Of a stretch of 39,689 nt of DNA, positions 1-9,920 are shown one piece after another (within the stretch, counting starts at the first letter, position 1; each line of letters opens with the position of its first letter). Origin of the DNA: Nonomuraea turkmeniaca (GTDB lineage Bacteria > Actinomycetota > Actinomycetes > Streptosporangiales > Streptosporangiaceae); the NCBI RefSeq assembly GCF_005889735.1, contig NZ_VCKY01000086.1:1-39689 (forward strand). Direction: 5' to 3'. The notes under the pieces were generated by a model. That model was not told where the DNA came from and did no database searches. It saw only the letters and a list, made by a program, of their open reading frames with translations. Made by a program: the position numbers and the translations under genes.

Positions 1-167
1 GTGTGGGAGTTCCGGTACGGCAAGGGGGTGGGTGATGGAGGGACGGGGCGGCTATCCGGATTCTTCCGCGAGGGGCGCAGTCGGGCCAGGCGTTCCTGCG
101 GTGTCCTTGGCGAGAGCCACAACCACGTGGCCAGGCCGGCGCACAGGGCGGACAGGAGTTGGAGCAT
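1..167 (-). CDS. TadC-like type II secretion F-family protein, 5' part only
   Basis: This reading frame opens with ATG at 167 and runs off the left edge without a stop, giving about 55 residues. It begins with one hydrophobic segment (MLQLLSALCAGLATWLWL) followed by an Arg/Pro-rich stretch, which resembles the N-terminus of TadC-type inner-membrane platform proteins. It follows TadB on the same strand, where the second platform protein normally sits in actinobacterial Tad clusters. A stop lies about 57 bases upstream of the ATG in this frame, so the start must be close to it, although no strong ribosome binding site is visible. The family call rests mainly on position, because too little sequence is present for domain evidence. 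Confidence 0.5.
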   Translation of the reverse strand, partial: MLQLLSALCAGLATWLWLSPRTPQERLARLRPSRKNPDSRPVPPSPTPLPYRNSH

Positions 168-239
168 TGGCAAGATCCGATCGCGTTCGTCCAGGGTGGG
201 CTGCCGGGGAAGGGACGTCCGTCACCGTTCGGAATGGGT

Positions 240-956
240 TCAGCCTTGGGCCCGGGCGGCCATGCGGTTGGTCCACCACAGGCCGCAGGCGTCGAGGGTG
301 ATTCCGGTGGCCAGGCATGCGAAGCCGGGGAGGCTGCCGAGCAGGAACGTCATGGGGTGCATGTTGAGGGCCGCGGCCATGAGGAGGCCCAGAGCGGGAA
401 GCGCGGCGAGCATTCTGGCGGTGGTGCGTGGTCCTGCCAGTTGCGCCGCGACGTCCTGACGGTGGGCCTGGGCTGCGCGTAACGTGCCGGCGACGCGTTC
501 GACCAGGGCTGCCAGTCCTGCGCCCACCGTGACGCTCACGTCCCAGCAGGCTGCGAGTTGGCGCAGCCCCTCGCCTCCCTGCGGTGGGGCCGAGGCGGTC
601 AGGGCCGCCGAGACGTCGCCGCCGTCTCTCGCGGCCGCGACGACCGGGCGCAGGGCGTCGGGATCGGGCAGGTCCACGGCCGCGATGGCTCTCGTCAGCG
701 CCTCTCCGGGGGTGCGGCCTGCGGACAGCTCCGCGGAGAGTGCCTGGCACAGTTCGATTGATGCCAGGCGCCAGGATTGGGCCCGGCGTGCGGGGCTTTG
801 GCGGGTGAACAACCTTCGCAGGGACCGCCACTGGGGCTTGTGGTGGCCTGAGGTCAGTTTGGCGAGGCGGGTCGTGGCGGTGGTCGGGCCTGTCCACAGC
901 CACACCGCGCAGGCTGTGGACAGCGCGGCGACCACCAGGGCACTGTCCATCATCAC
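240..956 (-). CDS. tadB: TadB-like type II secretion system F-domain protein
   Basis: A 238-residue membrane protein, probably one of the two inner-membrane platform proteins on which the Tad pilus or secretion ATPase acts. An N-terminal hydrophobic helix (about residues 5-22) is followed by a basic cytoplasmic stretch. Then comes the alpha-helical F-domain pattern with ELCQALSAELSAGRTPGEAL near residue 70, where an LSAxLxAGxxxxxAL-type signature is expected. Two more hydrophobic segments lie in the last 60 residues. It starts 25 bases after the TadA stop and is followed by a TadC-like gene, so the operon order is ssd-tadA-tadB-tadC. This matches Rv3658c in the syntenic mycobacterial cluster. 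The exact substrate (Flp pilin) lies outside the window. Confidence 0.8.
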   Translation of the reverse strand: MMMDSALVVAALSTACAVWLWTGPTTATTRLAKLTSGHHKPQWRSLRRLFTRQSPARRAQSWRLASIELCQALSAELSAGRTPGEALTRAIAAVDLPDPDALRPVVAAARDGGDVSAALTASAPPQGGEGLRQLAACWDVSVTVGAGLAALVERVAGTLRAAQAHRQDVAAQLAGPRTTARMLAALPALGLLMAAALNMHPMTFLLGSLPGFACLATGITLDACGLWWTNRMAARAQG

Positions 957-981
957 CGGCTTGCGCCTTCCTTCGTACCGG

Positions 982-2235
982 TCATCGAGGTCTGTCGTCC
1001 TGCTGTACGGCCTCGGCGAGGGCGTCGTAGCCCGGACCGATCCGGGAGGTGCCCTTCGTGTCGAAGGTCAGGGCAGGGAGTGACTCGACCAAGCCCGTTG
1101 ACGTTCTGGAGAGCAGGCAGATTTCGGCGATGCGTCTTCGGCCGTCCCGGCGGTCGCGGGTCAGATGGATGACGGCGTCGAGAGCCGCCGACAGCTGGCT
1201 GTGTACGGCCTCCCTGCTCAAACCTGCGGCGCAGCCCAGCGCCTCCAGACGGGGTGGCACGTCCGCCGCCGTGTTCGCGTGCAGCGTGCCGCAACCTCCC
1301 TCGTGGCCGGTGTTGAGCGCGGCCAGCAGGTCCACCACTTCCGACCCGCGCACCTCACCGACCACCAAACGGTCCGGTCGCATCCGCAATGCTTGCCGTA
1401 CGAGGTCACGCAGGCCCACACCGCCTGCGCCCTCCAGGTTCGCCGGGCGGGTCTCCAGGCGTACCACGTGCGGGTGGAGGGGGCGGAGCTCGGCCGAGTC
1501 CTCTACCAGGAGGAGCCTTTCGCCCGGATCGGCCAGCGAGAGCAGGGCCGACAGCAGCGTTGTCTTGCCTGTGCCGGTGCCGCCGGTTACGAGGAAGGCC
1601 AGTCGGGCGGCCACCATGGCGGTCAGCACGGGGAACGCGGATGGAGCGATCATGCCCGCTGACACGAGGTCCGCCAGGGTGTATGTGCGGCGCGGCGGCA
1701 GGCGTAGCGACACGCAGGTGCCGCCGGGGGCGATGGGCGGGAGAACCGCGTGGAGGCGTACGCCGCCCGCGAGCCTGGCGTCCACGTACGGGGAGGCGTC
1801 GTCCAATCGTCTGCCGGCGGCGGCCGCCAAGCGCTGAGCCAGCCTGCGAACTGCCGGGTCGTCGGCGAAGGTCACCGGAGTGCGGTGCAGGCCGCCGCCG
1901 TCGTCTATCCACACCTCGCGGGGGCCGTTGACCAGGACGTCCGTTACGTCGGGCCGGGCCAGGAACGGCTCCAAGGGGCCTGCGCCTATCAAGTCGGCGC
2001 AGAGGGCTCGGGCGACGGCGAGGATCTCCGCGTCGCCGTACACGGCTTTCTCGGCTCTGAGGGCGACGGCGACCTGGGCCGCGCTGGGTTCGGCGCCTGT
2101 GCAGGCCAGGCGTACGCGGACGGCCTCCACCAGCTCCGGCGACACGGCGGAGATCGGCTCGGGCCGTGAGGAGGAGGAGGAGGACGTCGGTCGCTGCGCC
2201 GACGAAGGCATGGTTGTGGGCTTCAGGGTGCTCAC
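982..2235 (-). CDS. tadA: TadA/CpaF-family type II/IV secretion ATPase
   Basis: A 417-residue cytoplasmic hexameric ATPase of the CpaF/VirB11 type, which powers Tad pilus assembly. A low-complexity Ser/Pro N-terminus is followed by the N-domain (ADLIGAGPLEPFLARPDVTD, a typical CpaF signature). Next come Walker A (GGTGTGKTTLL), the Asp box (LLVEDSAELRPLHPHVVRLE), Walker B (RPDRLVVGEVRGSEVVDLL) and the His box (TGHEGGCGTLHANTAADV). The GTG at 2235 has GGAAG just upstream and is the likely start; no earlier start fits better. All catalytic elements are intact. It lies downstream of the CpaE-like gene after a 130-base gap and just upstream of tadB, which suggests one operon. The equivalent in M. 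tuberculosis is Rv3659c. Confidence 0.92.
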   Translation of the reverse strand: MSTLKPTTMPSSAQRPTSSSSSSRPEPISAVSPELVEAVRVRLACTGAEPSAAQVAVALRAEKAVYGDAEILAVARALCADLIGAGPLEPFLARPDVTDVLVNGPREVWIDDGGGLHRTPVTFADDPAVRRLAQRLAAAAGRRLDDASPYVDARLAGGVRLHAVLPPIAPGGTCVSLRLPPRRTYTLADLVSAGMIAPSAFPVLTAMVAARLAFLVTGGTGTGKTTLLSALLSLADPGERLLLVEDSAELRPLHPHVVRLETRPANLEGAGGVGLRDLVRQALRMRPDRLVVGEVRGSEVVDLLAALNTGHEGGCGTLHANTAADVPPRLEALGCAAGLSREAVHSQLSAALDAVIHLTRDRRDGRRRIAEICLLSRTSTGLVESLPALTFDTKGTSRIGPGYDALAEAVQQDDRPR

Positions 2236-2365
2236 CCGCTTCCGGGAAAGGTGTGACGCCGAGCCTGATCGGGCTGGGTCGGTGGGCAGAGTGGTCTCGG
2301 ATCCGTCCGGCCTGGTGGGGACGGCATTTGCCGCTGGTCAGTCCTGGTGACCAGGCGTGGGAGCG

Positions 2366-3409
2366 TCACGAAGGCAGGACGTCGCGCAGGAGGGAGGCGC
2401 ACAGGCCGCCCAGTACGGTGCGCGGGCCCAGCTTGGGTAGCTCGCCGCGGTTGAGCGTGGCGGTGAGCCGTGGCTGGTCGGGGAGGGTGCCGGCGCATGG
2501 GATGCCCAGCGAGGCCGCTGCCATGTCGTCGTCCACGATGCCGGGGCGGAGGATCGCGCGAAGGTCGGAGGTGTGCTTGCGGGCCTCGCACAGGACTTGG
2601 ACCGCGGAGAGGATTCCGCGTACGTCGGACGCCGCCACGATGAGGGTGGCGTTCGCTCTGGTGAGGGCCTCGACGGCGGCTGGGTCGAGATGGCGTGGGA
2701 GATCCACGACCACCAGGTCGAAGCCCCTTCGGCCGGCTTCGAGGACCGATCGCATGGCCTGGGGCGGGATCGCGGCCACCTCGCCCCTGTGGAAGGACAG
2801 GACCGCCAGGTCGCCGAACGACGGCAACGCCGCCTGCAGGGCCACGGAGCTGATCCGGCCTTCCCTGGCCACCAGGTCTCCCCAGCGGGCGCCTGACGCC
2901 TCCTCATGGCCCAGCAGCGCGTCTATGCCGCCGCCCAGCTGGTCGGCGTCCACGAGAAGCGTACGGAGATGGCCGCTGCCCGAGGCGTGCAGGGCCAGGC
3001 AGGCTGACAGGACGCTCGCGCCTACTCCTCCCCGGCCGCCGATCACGCAGATCACCGTCCCGGAGCGGGGCTCTGGCTCCATGGCGTCCGCGAAACGTTC
3101 CACCAGGTGGCGTTCGTCGACGGGGAGGGTCACGACGGCCTGAGCGCCTACTGCCACGCATTTCCGCCAGGTGTCCGCGTCCTCGAGGTCTCGGGTGACC
3201 AGGAGGACTTGGTCGCGGGCGGGAGGTGATGAAGCGGCCACGGCCTCTGCCTGGTCGGCGCCTACCGCTACGAGCGGGGCGAGGTTCCAGTACGGCCGGG
3301 CGTGGGCGGGGACGTGGGCCACGTCGAGTTGCGCGCCGGCTGCGGCTGCGATGCGGACCAGGTCGTCCAGTAGGGCGTGGTCCTCGGTGATGACCAGGGG
3401 GCGGTGCAT
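2366..3409 (-). CDS. ssd: CpaE/Ssd-like MinD-family protein (septum-site-determining protein homologue)
   Basis: A 347-residue protein with an N-terminal receiver-like region (HRPLVITEDHALLDDLVRIA) and a C-terminal MinD/ParA-type fold. The phosphate-binding loop reads VIGGRGGVGASVLS, so the lysines of the usual KGGxGKT motif are replaced. The switch region (VVVDLPRHLDPAA) and the DAD motif (LLVDADQLGGGIDALLG) are present. Actinobacterial members such as Rv3660c (Ssd) head the Tad operon and, when overproduced, disturb septation; in other bacteria the CpaE relative localises the pilus machine. A GGGAGG sits 12 bases before the ATG. The missing P-loop lysine suggests weak or no ATP hydrolysis, which is an inference. 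Confidence 0.85.
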   Translation of the reverse strand: MHRPLVITEDHALLDDLVRIAAAAGAQLDVAHVPAHARPYWNLAPLVAVGADQAEAVAASSPPARDQVLLVTRDLEDADTWRKCVAVGAQAVVTLPVDERHLVERFADAMEPEPRSGTVICVIGGRGGVGASVLSACLALHASGSGHLRTLLVDADQLGGGIDALLGHEEASGARWGDLVAREGRISSVALQAALPSFGDLAVLSFHRGEVAAIPPQAMRSVLEAGRRGFDLVVVDLPRHLDPAAVEALTRANATLIVAASDVRGILSAVQVLCEARKHTSDLRAILRPGIVDDDMAAASLGIPCAGTLPDQPRLTATLNRGELPKLGPRTVLGGLCASLLRDVLPS

Positions 3410-3616
3410 GTCGGTGTCGGCCTCCCGTTTCGATGGGAGGGACAGCTTGTTTCAGGGACTGGCGACGGTGAGCGGGCGAACGGGATTCTGGGGATAGACG
3501 GCGTCGGCGGCAGCGCGCCTGTGGACAGCCGCCGGAACACTGCGGAATGTCCGCGGCCGAGGCGGTGGGCGGGCTGGGAAGCGGGCAGCCATGGCCGGCG
3601 GAGACGGGTTTGGGGC

Positions 3617-3701
3617 AGAAAAGGGGCGACCCCCGCCGGGGGGGAGAGCGGGGGTCGCCTGATCGGTCCGGCTCCGGGGGGGTAGAGCCGGTCCCGTTTC
3701 A
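3617..3701 (-). ncRNA. 6C RNA (actinobacterial small RNA, B11-type)
   Basis: Read on the minus strand, this segment forms two strong hairpins, each with a run of seven C in its loop. The first pairs 3685-3691 with 3668-3674 (7 bp, seven C at 3682-3676). The second pairs 3648-3659 with 3625-3636 (12 bp, perfect, seven C at 3644-3638) and is followed by a short U-run (CCUUUUCUG), so it doubles as the terminator. Two stem-loops with at least six C each define the 6C RNA motif. In M. tuberculosis the 6C RNA (B11) maps beside Rv3660c, the same neighbour as here. C-rich loops of this RNA are reported to pair with G-rich mRNA regions. The 5' end is estimated from the promoter-like sequence. Confidence 0.85.
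3625..3659 (-). terminator. Intrinsic terminator forming the second 6C RNA hairpin
   Basis: A perfect 12-bp inverted repeat (GGCGACCCCCGC / GCGGGGGTCGCC) has an 11-base loop. It is followed on the minus strand by CC and four T. This is the strongest GC hairpin in the 3410-4208 gap and is positioned to end the small RNA. Confidence 0.8.
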
Positions 3702-3707
3702 GAAGAA

Positions 3708-3737
3708 AGCTTTCATCACTTCACCAGAGCCTGGCAA
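3708..3737 (-). promoter_or_regulatory. Candidate promoter of the 6C RNA
   Basis: On the minus strand a TTGCCA (3737-3732) is separated by 18 bases from AAAGCT (3713-3708). Transcription would then start near 3701, a few bases before the first C-loop hairpin. The -35 is close to consensus and the -10 is weak. The call depends on the RNA downstream. Confidence 0.45.
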
Positions 3738-3883
3738 GGGACCGGCAAACCAATCCCGCGCAAGGTCGCTCCAGTTTCGAGGCGATACCACCGTATGCTG
3801 CCCGATCGGATCGAGTTTCGTCGAGGAGCAATCTCGTATTTTCGCCAAGTTTTTTCAGCAATTGATAACGATCACATAAAGAC

Positions 3884-3900
3884 GATCACAGAGAGTGATC
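3884..3900. promoter_or_regulatory. Palindrome in the long gap between the 6C RNA and the Fic-like gene
   Basis: GATCAC-AGAGA-GTGATC is a perfect 6-bp inverted repeat, preceded 14 bases upstream by another ATCACA half-site. It lies in the most AT-rich patch of the 3738-4208 gap. Apart from this and the 6C RNA unit I see no gene in that gap. The site could be an operator, with regulator and target unknown. Confidence 0.35.
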
Positions 3901-4208
3901 ATCGCGGGTGGGTGACACCGGTCGGCGCGCCCAGGGGCGCCCGCACCCGCCGCGGCCTCGCTCCACGGCCGGGTAAAGGTCTTGGTCCAAGGGGTTCCCA
4001 TCAGGGGGAATCCGTCGTAGAAAGGTGTCACGGACCACTTGTCCGGGTGCATCAGCCGGGCACCCACGCGCGACCAGCCGCGGGAGGCGCGTCGTGACGG
4101 GCTTGACCCGCTCCGACGAATACAGGTGCACGCTTGGTAACCCGGTGTGATGCACCGGCGGACGGCGTCTCTTGACTGAGACGCCGTCAGCTATGTCAGC
4201 CCTCTGAC

Positions 4209-4988
4209 TCAGCCCCTTTGCATGGCTTCGCAGATGGCGGTGGTCTCGCGCACGCCCAGGCTAACCGCGGTGGCACACTGTTGTACCCACTGGCCGACGC
4301 CCTCCGGCGTGCCGCTCAGGTACGCCCGCAGCCCCTCCGCGTACGGCAGCTCCAGGTGCCCCACCTCCACGGCCACCAGGGACTTCGGGTCCAGCCCGTA
4401 CTCGACCAAGGTCAGCCGCTCGGCCGAACGGGCGACCACCCCGTCCGCCGAGCCGAACGGCCGCATCACGGCCAGCTCGGCGTGGACGACGGCGGCCAGC
4501 ACGATCGCGGGGGCCTTCGTGGGACGTTCCAGCAGGTCCATCAGGCCGTCCATGCGGACCGCGGCCTCCTTGGCGTCCGGCGCCGGGCCCAGGTCCAGCG
4601 GGTCGGGGGCCTCGTCCTCCGTACGCGGACGGCCCAGCACGGCCTGCGGCGCGAGGCCGGCCGCCGCGACCGTGTGCAGGCGGGCCAGCACCTGCCGAGG
4701 CGCCTTGCGCCAGGTCGGGCCCATGCGGCCCATCTCGGCCGACGCGCGCAGCGCACCCTGGACGAGCGGGTCGTGGATCTCGTCCCTGCGCAGGGCGTCG
4801 AGCGGTACGTCGACGCCCTCCACGGCGGCCGACGCGCGGGCGCCGCGCAGGGACGACTCCGCGGACACGGCGGGGCTCGCCCGGCGCAGCACGCGGTGCC
4901 GGTAGAGCCTGTCGACGGCCTCGCGGGCCTCGTCCACCGCCTCCGGCACGCCGGGGAATCGCGCGATGACGGCCAATGGGTCACTCAC
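4209..4988 (-). CDS. Degenerate Fic/DOC-fold protein
   Basis: A 259-residue protein whose helical pattern resembles Fic proteins of actinobacteria, often annotated as oxidoreductase in this locus. An N-terminal inhibitory-helix-like segment (SSLRGARASAAVEGVDV) recalls the S/T-x-x-x-E-G region of Fic proteins. The core region VVHAELAVMRPFGSADGVVARSAERL occupies the place of HPFxxGNGRxxR. The catalytic His is Met and the GNGR anion-binding residues are not conserved, so AMP transfer is unlikely. I chose the GTG at 4988 because GGTCGG precedes it; an in-frame start at 5024 also exists. It reads away from acs, with which it shares a 385-base intergenic region. The function is unknown. Confidence 0.6.
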   Translation of the reverse strand: MSDPLAVIARFPGVPEAVDEAREAVDRLYRHRVLRRASPAVSAESSLRGARASAAVEGVDVPLDALRRDEIHDPLVQGALRASAEMGRMGPTWRKAPRQVLARLHTVAAAGLAPQAVLGRPRTEDEAPDPLDLGPAPDAKEAAVRMDGLMDLLERPTKAPAIVLAAVVHAELAVMRPFGSADGVVARSAERLTLVEYGLDPKSLVAVEVGHLELPYAEGLRAYLSGTPEGVGQWVQQCATAVSLGVRETTAICEAMQRG

Positions 4989-5202
4989 GGGAACCGACCT
5001 TACCCGCGGGTACGGTCTGCTCACTCAACGCCCACCCGATGCGCGCTCAAGATGGCCAGCCGGTCGTGACCGGGCACCCTCGTACCGCAGAACTGGTAGG
5101 GACCGGGCGGAAAGTCATGGGAAAGGACGACCGGACCGGTCAAGGCCAAACAACGGCCGTCCCAAGGGGCCTATAAACCCTTGCCCACTCCGCCGCACAT
5201 TC

Positions 5203-5243
5203 TCCTGATTTCAGGATGACAACATTTCAATAGCATTTGTCAT
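5203..5243. promoter_or_regulatory. Adjacent palindromes in the acs upstream region
   Basis: TCCTGA-TT-TCAGGA (5203-5216) is a perfect palindrome. It abuts a second inverted repeat, ATGACAA (5216-5222) and TTGTCAT (5237-5243), separated by 14 bases. They lie about 130 bases before the acs start, in an AT-rich patch of the divergent intergenic region 4989-5373. They are likely binding sites for a regulator of acs or of the divergent Fic-like gene; no consensus is recognised. Confidence 0.45.
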
Positions 5244-5373
5244 TCGACCTGATAAGCACGGCCCAGTCCTCGGGTCGCACGGTACAGACCTGTCTAGACC
5301 TCTTGTGTACGGATGCCGTGAGCTGGTGAAGTGGGACACGACCTATCCAACCTGGCCATAGAAGGAGCACGAG

Positions 5374-7347
<1,974 letters not shown>

Positions 7348-7354
7348 CATCCGC

Positions 7355-7396
7355 AAGACGGCGCATGTCCCGATTTTTTGGGACATGCGCCGTCTT
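7355..7396 (+). terminator. Rho-independent terminator after acs
   Basis: AAGACGGCGCATGTCCC (7355-7371) pairs perfectly over 17 bp with 7380-7396, leaving the 8-base loop GATTTTTT and ending in TTTT. It starts eight bases after the acs stop. The rest of the 369-base gap up to 7716 is GC-rich with no convincing gene; a TTGACA at 7682 may belong to the promoter of the next operon. Confidence 0.9.
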
Positions 7397-7716
7397 TTGG
7401 TACGGCCCTTCGCCAGCCGGCCGCCGATCGGGCTTGCGCGGAACCGGGCGCGGCGAGGTAGCGGAGGGGGACAGGGCGAAGGCCCGGAGTGGCCGCGGCG
7501 AGGCCCTGGAGGCGAAGGCGGTGGGCCGCGTTCGGACGGGGGCGGAACCACACCGCCCTGGACCGGGCGTTATCTTCTCCGATCGGGTAGATCTGGGAGT
7601 CGAAGGAGCTCCACTGCCGGGACATAGCGGCGATACGCAGCACGTTCGGCCACGCGAGCGTCGCAATGCGCTAGATGATGATTGACACGGCCACCAGGCC
7701 TCGATAGGAGACGTTC

Positions 7717-8142
7717 ATGCCGCAGACTCCCGAGGAAGAATCCCTGGGCTCCCTGGTCGCCCAGGCGAGCAGTCACATCTCGGACCTGGTCCGCTCGGAG
7801 ATCGAGCTGGCCAAGGCCGAGTTCAGGTTCGACGCCAAGCGGGTCGGCACCGCGGGCGCCGCGTTCGCCGCGGCCGCGTTCATGGCGCACCTGTGCCTGA
7901 TCCTGGCCTCGTTCACCATCGCCTACGTGCTCGCCCAGTGGATACCCAACTGGATGGCCTTCCTCATCGTGACCCTGATTTACCTGGTGGCGGCGGCTGC
8001 GGCCGTGTTCTTTGGGTACAAGCGGCTCAAGGGTCTGGCTGGGATGAAGCGCACCACCAGGTCGATCAAGGGACTGAAGGAGATCGCCTCACCGGATGAG
8101 CACCACCCCGACCGCGAGCCGGTGACCCGCGATGGCACCTGA
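7717..8142 (+). CDS. Holin-X-like phage-holin-superfamily membrane protein
   Basis: A 141-residue protein with the layout of actinobacterial Holin-X (PF07332-type) proteins. An amphipathic N-terminal helix (SLGSLVAQASSHISDLVRSE) is followed by IELAKAEFRFDAKRVG and two transmembrane helices at about residues 45-70 and 78-100. A basic C-terminal tail ends the protein. Despite the family name these are chromosomal housekeeping-type membrane proteins of unknown role; Rv3669 occupies the same position. AGGAG lies six bases before the ATG. Its last 11 bases overlap the start of the hydrolase gene, so the two are translationally coupled. Confidence 0.8.
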   Translation: MPQTPEEESLGSLVAQASSHISDLVRSEIELAKAEFRFDAKRVGTAGAAFAAAAFMAHLCLILASFTIAYVLAQWIPNWMAFLIVTLIYLVAAAAAVFFGYKRLKGLAGMKRTTRSIKGLKEIASPDEHHPDREPVTRDGT

Positions 8143-9052
8143 CGAGTCGGTCGTCGAGATCCCCGGGCCGTGGACGCACCGCGCGGTGCACGCGGGCGGC
8201 ACCCGCTTCCACGTCGTCGAGGCCGGCGAGGGACCGCTGGTCCTGCTGCTGCACGGGTTCCCGCAGTTCTGGTGGACCTGGCGCCACCAGCTCACCTCGC
8301 TGGCGGCGGCCGGATACCGGGCGGTGGCGGCCGACCTGCGCGGCTACGGCGGCAGCGACAAGCCGCCGCGCGGCTACGACCTGCCCACGCTGGCGGCCGA
8401 CGCGGCCGGCCTGATCCGCGCGCTGGGCGAGACCGGGGCGATCGTGGTGGGCCACGACTGGGGCGGGCTGCTGGCCTGGACGATGGCGGTGCTCGACCCC
8501 AAAAGCGTGCACCGGCTGGTCATCGTCTCCGCACCACATCCGCTGCGGTTGCGTAACGCGCTGGCGACCGACCCGTTCGGCCAGCTCAAGGCCAGTATCC
8601 AGGCGCTGGGGTTCCAGCTGCCGCTGCTGCCGGAGCACCGGCTCAGGCGTCGCGAGGGGGCGCTGGTCGGCCGCTTCCTCGACGAGTGGTCGCGGCCAGG
8701 GTGGCCGGAGTCCGAGGACGCGCGCACCTACCGCGAGGCGTTCAGGATTCCGGCCGTGGCGCACTGCGCGCTGGAGTACCACCGCTGGTTCGGCCGCTCC
8801 CAGCTGCGGCCCGACGGCCGCCGCTACGCCCGGGCCATGCGCACCGAGGTCGAGGCTCCCACGTTGCACCTGCACGGCGCGCTCGACCCGCGGGTCCTGC
8901 CGCGTACGGCGCAGGGCTCGAGCCGCTACGTGGCGGCCCCGTACCGGTGGCGGCTGCTCGAAGGAGCGGGCCACTTCCCCCATGAGGAGATCCCCGACGT
9001 GTTCGACGCCGAGCTGCTCGGCTGGCTGGCCGACCCGGAGCCTGACCGATGA
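8132..9052 (+). CDS. Alpha/beta hydrolase, EphE-like epoxide hydrolase
   Basis: A 306-residue alpha/beta-hydrolase. The oxyanion motif HGFPQFWWTWRHQ is near residue 47. The nucleophile elbow VVGHDWGGLLAW is near residue 107 and has Asp in the nucleophile position (GHDWG), as in epoxide hydrolases and dehalogenases. The catalytic His is in GAGHFPHEE close to the C-terminus. A helical cap follows the nucleophile. The gene matches Rv3670 (ephE) in both family and position. It overlaps the holin-like gene by 11 bases and the DUF309 gene by four (ATGA), giving a three-gene operon. The natural substrate is unknown. Confidence 0.88.
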   Translation: MAPDESVVEIPGPWTHRAVHAGGTRFHVVEAGEGPLVLLLHGFPQFWWTWRHQLTSLAAAGYRAVAADLRGYGGSDKPPRGYDLPTLAADAAGLIRALGETGAIVVGHDWGGLLAWTMAVLDPKSVHRLVIVSAPHPLRLRNALATDPFGQLKASIQALGFQLPLLPEHRLRRREGALVGRFLDEWSRPGWPESEDARTYREAFRIPAVAHCALEYHRWFGRSQLRPDGRRYARAMRTEVEAPTLHLHGALDPRVLPRTAQGSSRYVAAPYRWRLLEGAGHFPHEEIPDVFDAELLGWLADPEPDR

Positions 9053-9528
9053 GAGACCGCGATCCCGAGGGCAGGCCGCGCAGCGCCAGGCCACGTGACG
9101 CGTTCGGCAGGCCGCTCCCCTACGGCTCGCCCGGCGTGCCCAGGGTTCCCGACGACTACGCGCCCACGACCGAGCAGGCCCTGGCCGACGGCCGCGGCTT
9201 CCTGAGCGAGGGCATGCCGTTCAACGCGCACGAGGTGTTCGAGGGCCGCTGGAAGTGCGCCCCCGACGATGAGCGCGACCTGTGGCAGGGGCTGGCGCAG
9301 ATCTGCGTCGGGCTGACGCACCTGCAGCGCGGGAACGGGCGCGGCGCGGTGACGCTCTTCAGCCGGGGCGCGGCCAAGGCGCAGGCGTACGGAGGCGCGT
9401 ACGACGCGGTCGGCAAGGCCGCGTCCAACCTGAGCCACGACAGCGACCCAGACGACGCGATCGCCCTGATCCTGGAGAAACTCCCCAGCGAGGGAGTGCC
9501 GTCGTCTGGAGGAGCGGCGGGAGCGTAG
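9049..9528 (+). CDS. DUF309-domain protein with a repeat-derived C-terminus
   Basis: A 159-residue protein. The central region EGMPFNAHEVFEGRWK, followed by LWQGLAQICVGLTHLQRGN, is the characteristic helical signature of the DUF309 family (function unknown; also found near TauT/YpuF-type genes). The ATG at 9049 overlaps the hydrolase stop by four bases, so it is translationally coupled. The last 12 residues (GVPSSGGAAGA and neighbours) and the TAG stop come from the first copy of the 110-bp tandem repeat that begins at about 9492. The original 3' end has therefore been replaced or extended by the repeat. A low-complexity Arg/Pro-rich N-terminus precedes the domain. Confidence 0.85.
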   Translation: MRDRDPEGRPRSARPRDAFGRPLPYGSPGVPRVPDDYAPTTEQALADGRGFLSEGMPFNAHEVFEGRWKCAPDDERDLWQGLAQICVGLTHLQRGNGRGAVTLFSRGAAKAQAYGGAYDAVGKAASNLSHDSDPDDAIALILEKLPSEGVPSSGGAAGA

Positions 9529-9920
9529 CGACCAGAGCGGGGGAAGACGGCGGCATCTGGCGACCGAGCCCGCCTCACGGAGTGAGGCCAATGGGCAGGG
9601 TGGGAGTGCCGTCGTCTGGAGGAGCGGCGGGAGCGTAGCGACCAGAGCGGGGGAAGACGGCGGCATCTGGCGACCGAGCCCGCCTCACGGAGTGAGGCCA
9701 ATGGGCAGGGTGGGAGTGCCCTCGTCTGGAGGAGCGGCGGGAGCGTAGCGACCACAGCGGGGGAAGACGGCGGCATCTGGCGACCGAGCCCGCCTCACGG
9801 AGTGAGGCCAATGGGCAGGGTGGGAGTGCCGTCGTCTGGAGGAGCGGCGGGAGCGTAGCGACCAGAGCGGGGGAAGACGGCGGCATCTGGCGACCGAGCC
9901 CGCCTCACGGAGTGAGGCCA
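9492..9920. repeat. 110-bp tandem repeat, four copies (last one partial)
   Basis: Near-identical 110-base units start at 9492, 9602, 9712 and 9822; the fourth stops after 99 bases. Copy 3 carries a few substitutions (for example CTCGTC for GTCGTC and CACAGC for AGAGC). Each unit contains the hairpin GCCTCAC-GGA-GTGAGGC and a second pairing between CCGTCGTCT and AGACGGCGG. The array fills the whole gap between two convergent genes. It supplies the stop codon of the DUF309 gene and ends exactly at the stop of the TetR gene. The minus strand is open in long frames here only because the unit lacks stops. The structured units may act as transcription terminators. Confidence 0.95.
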
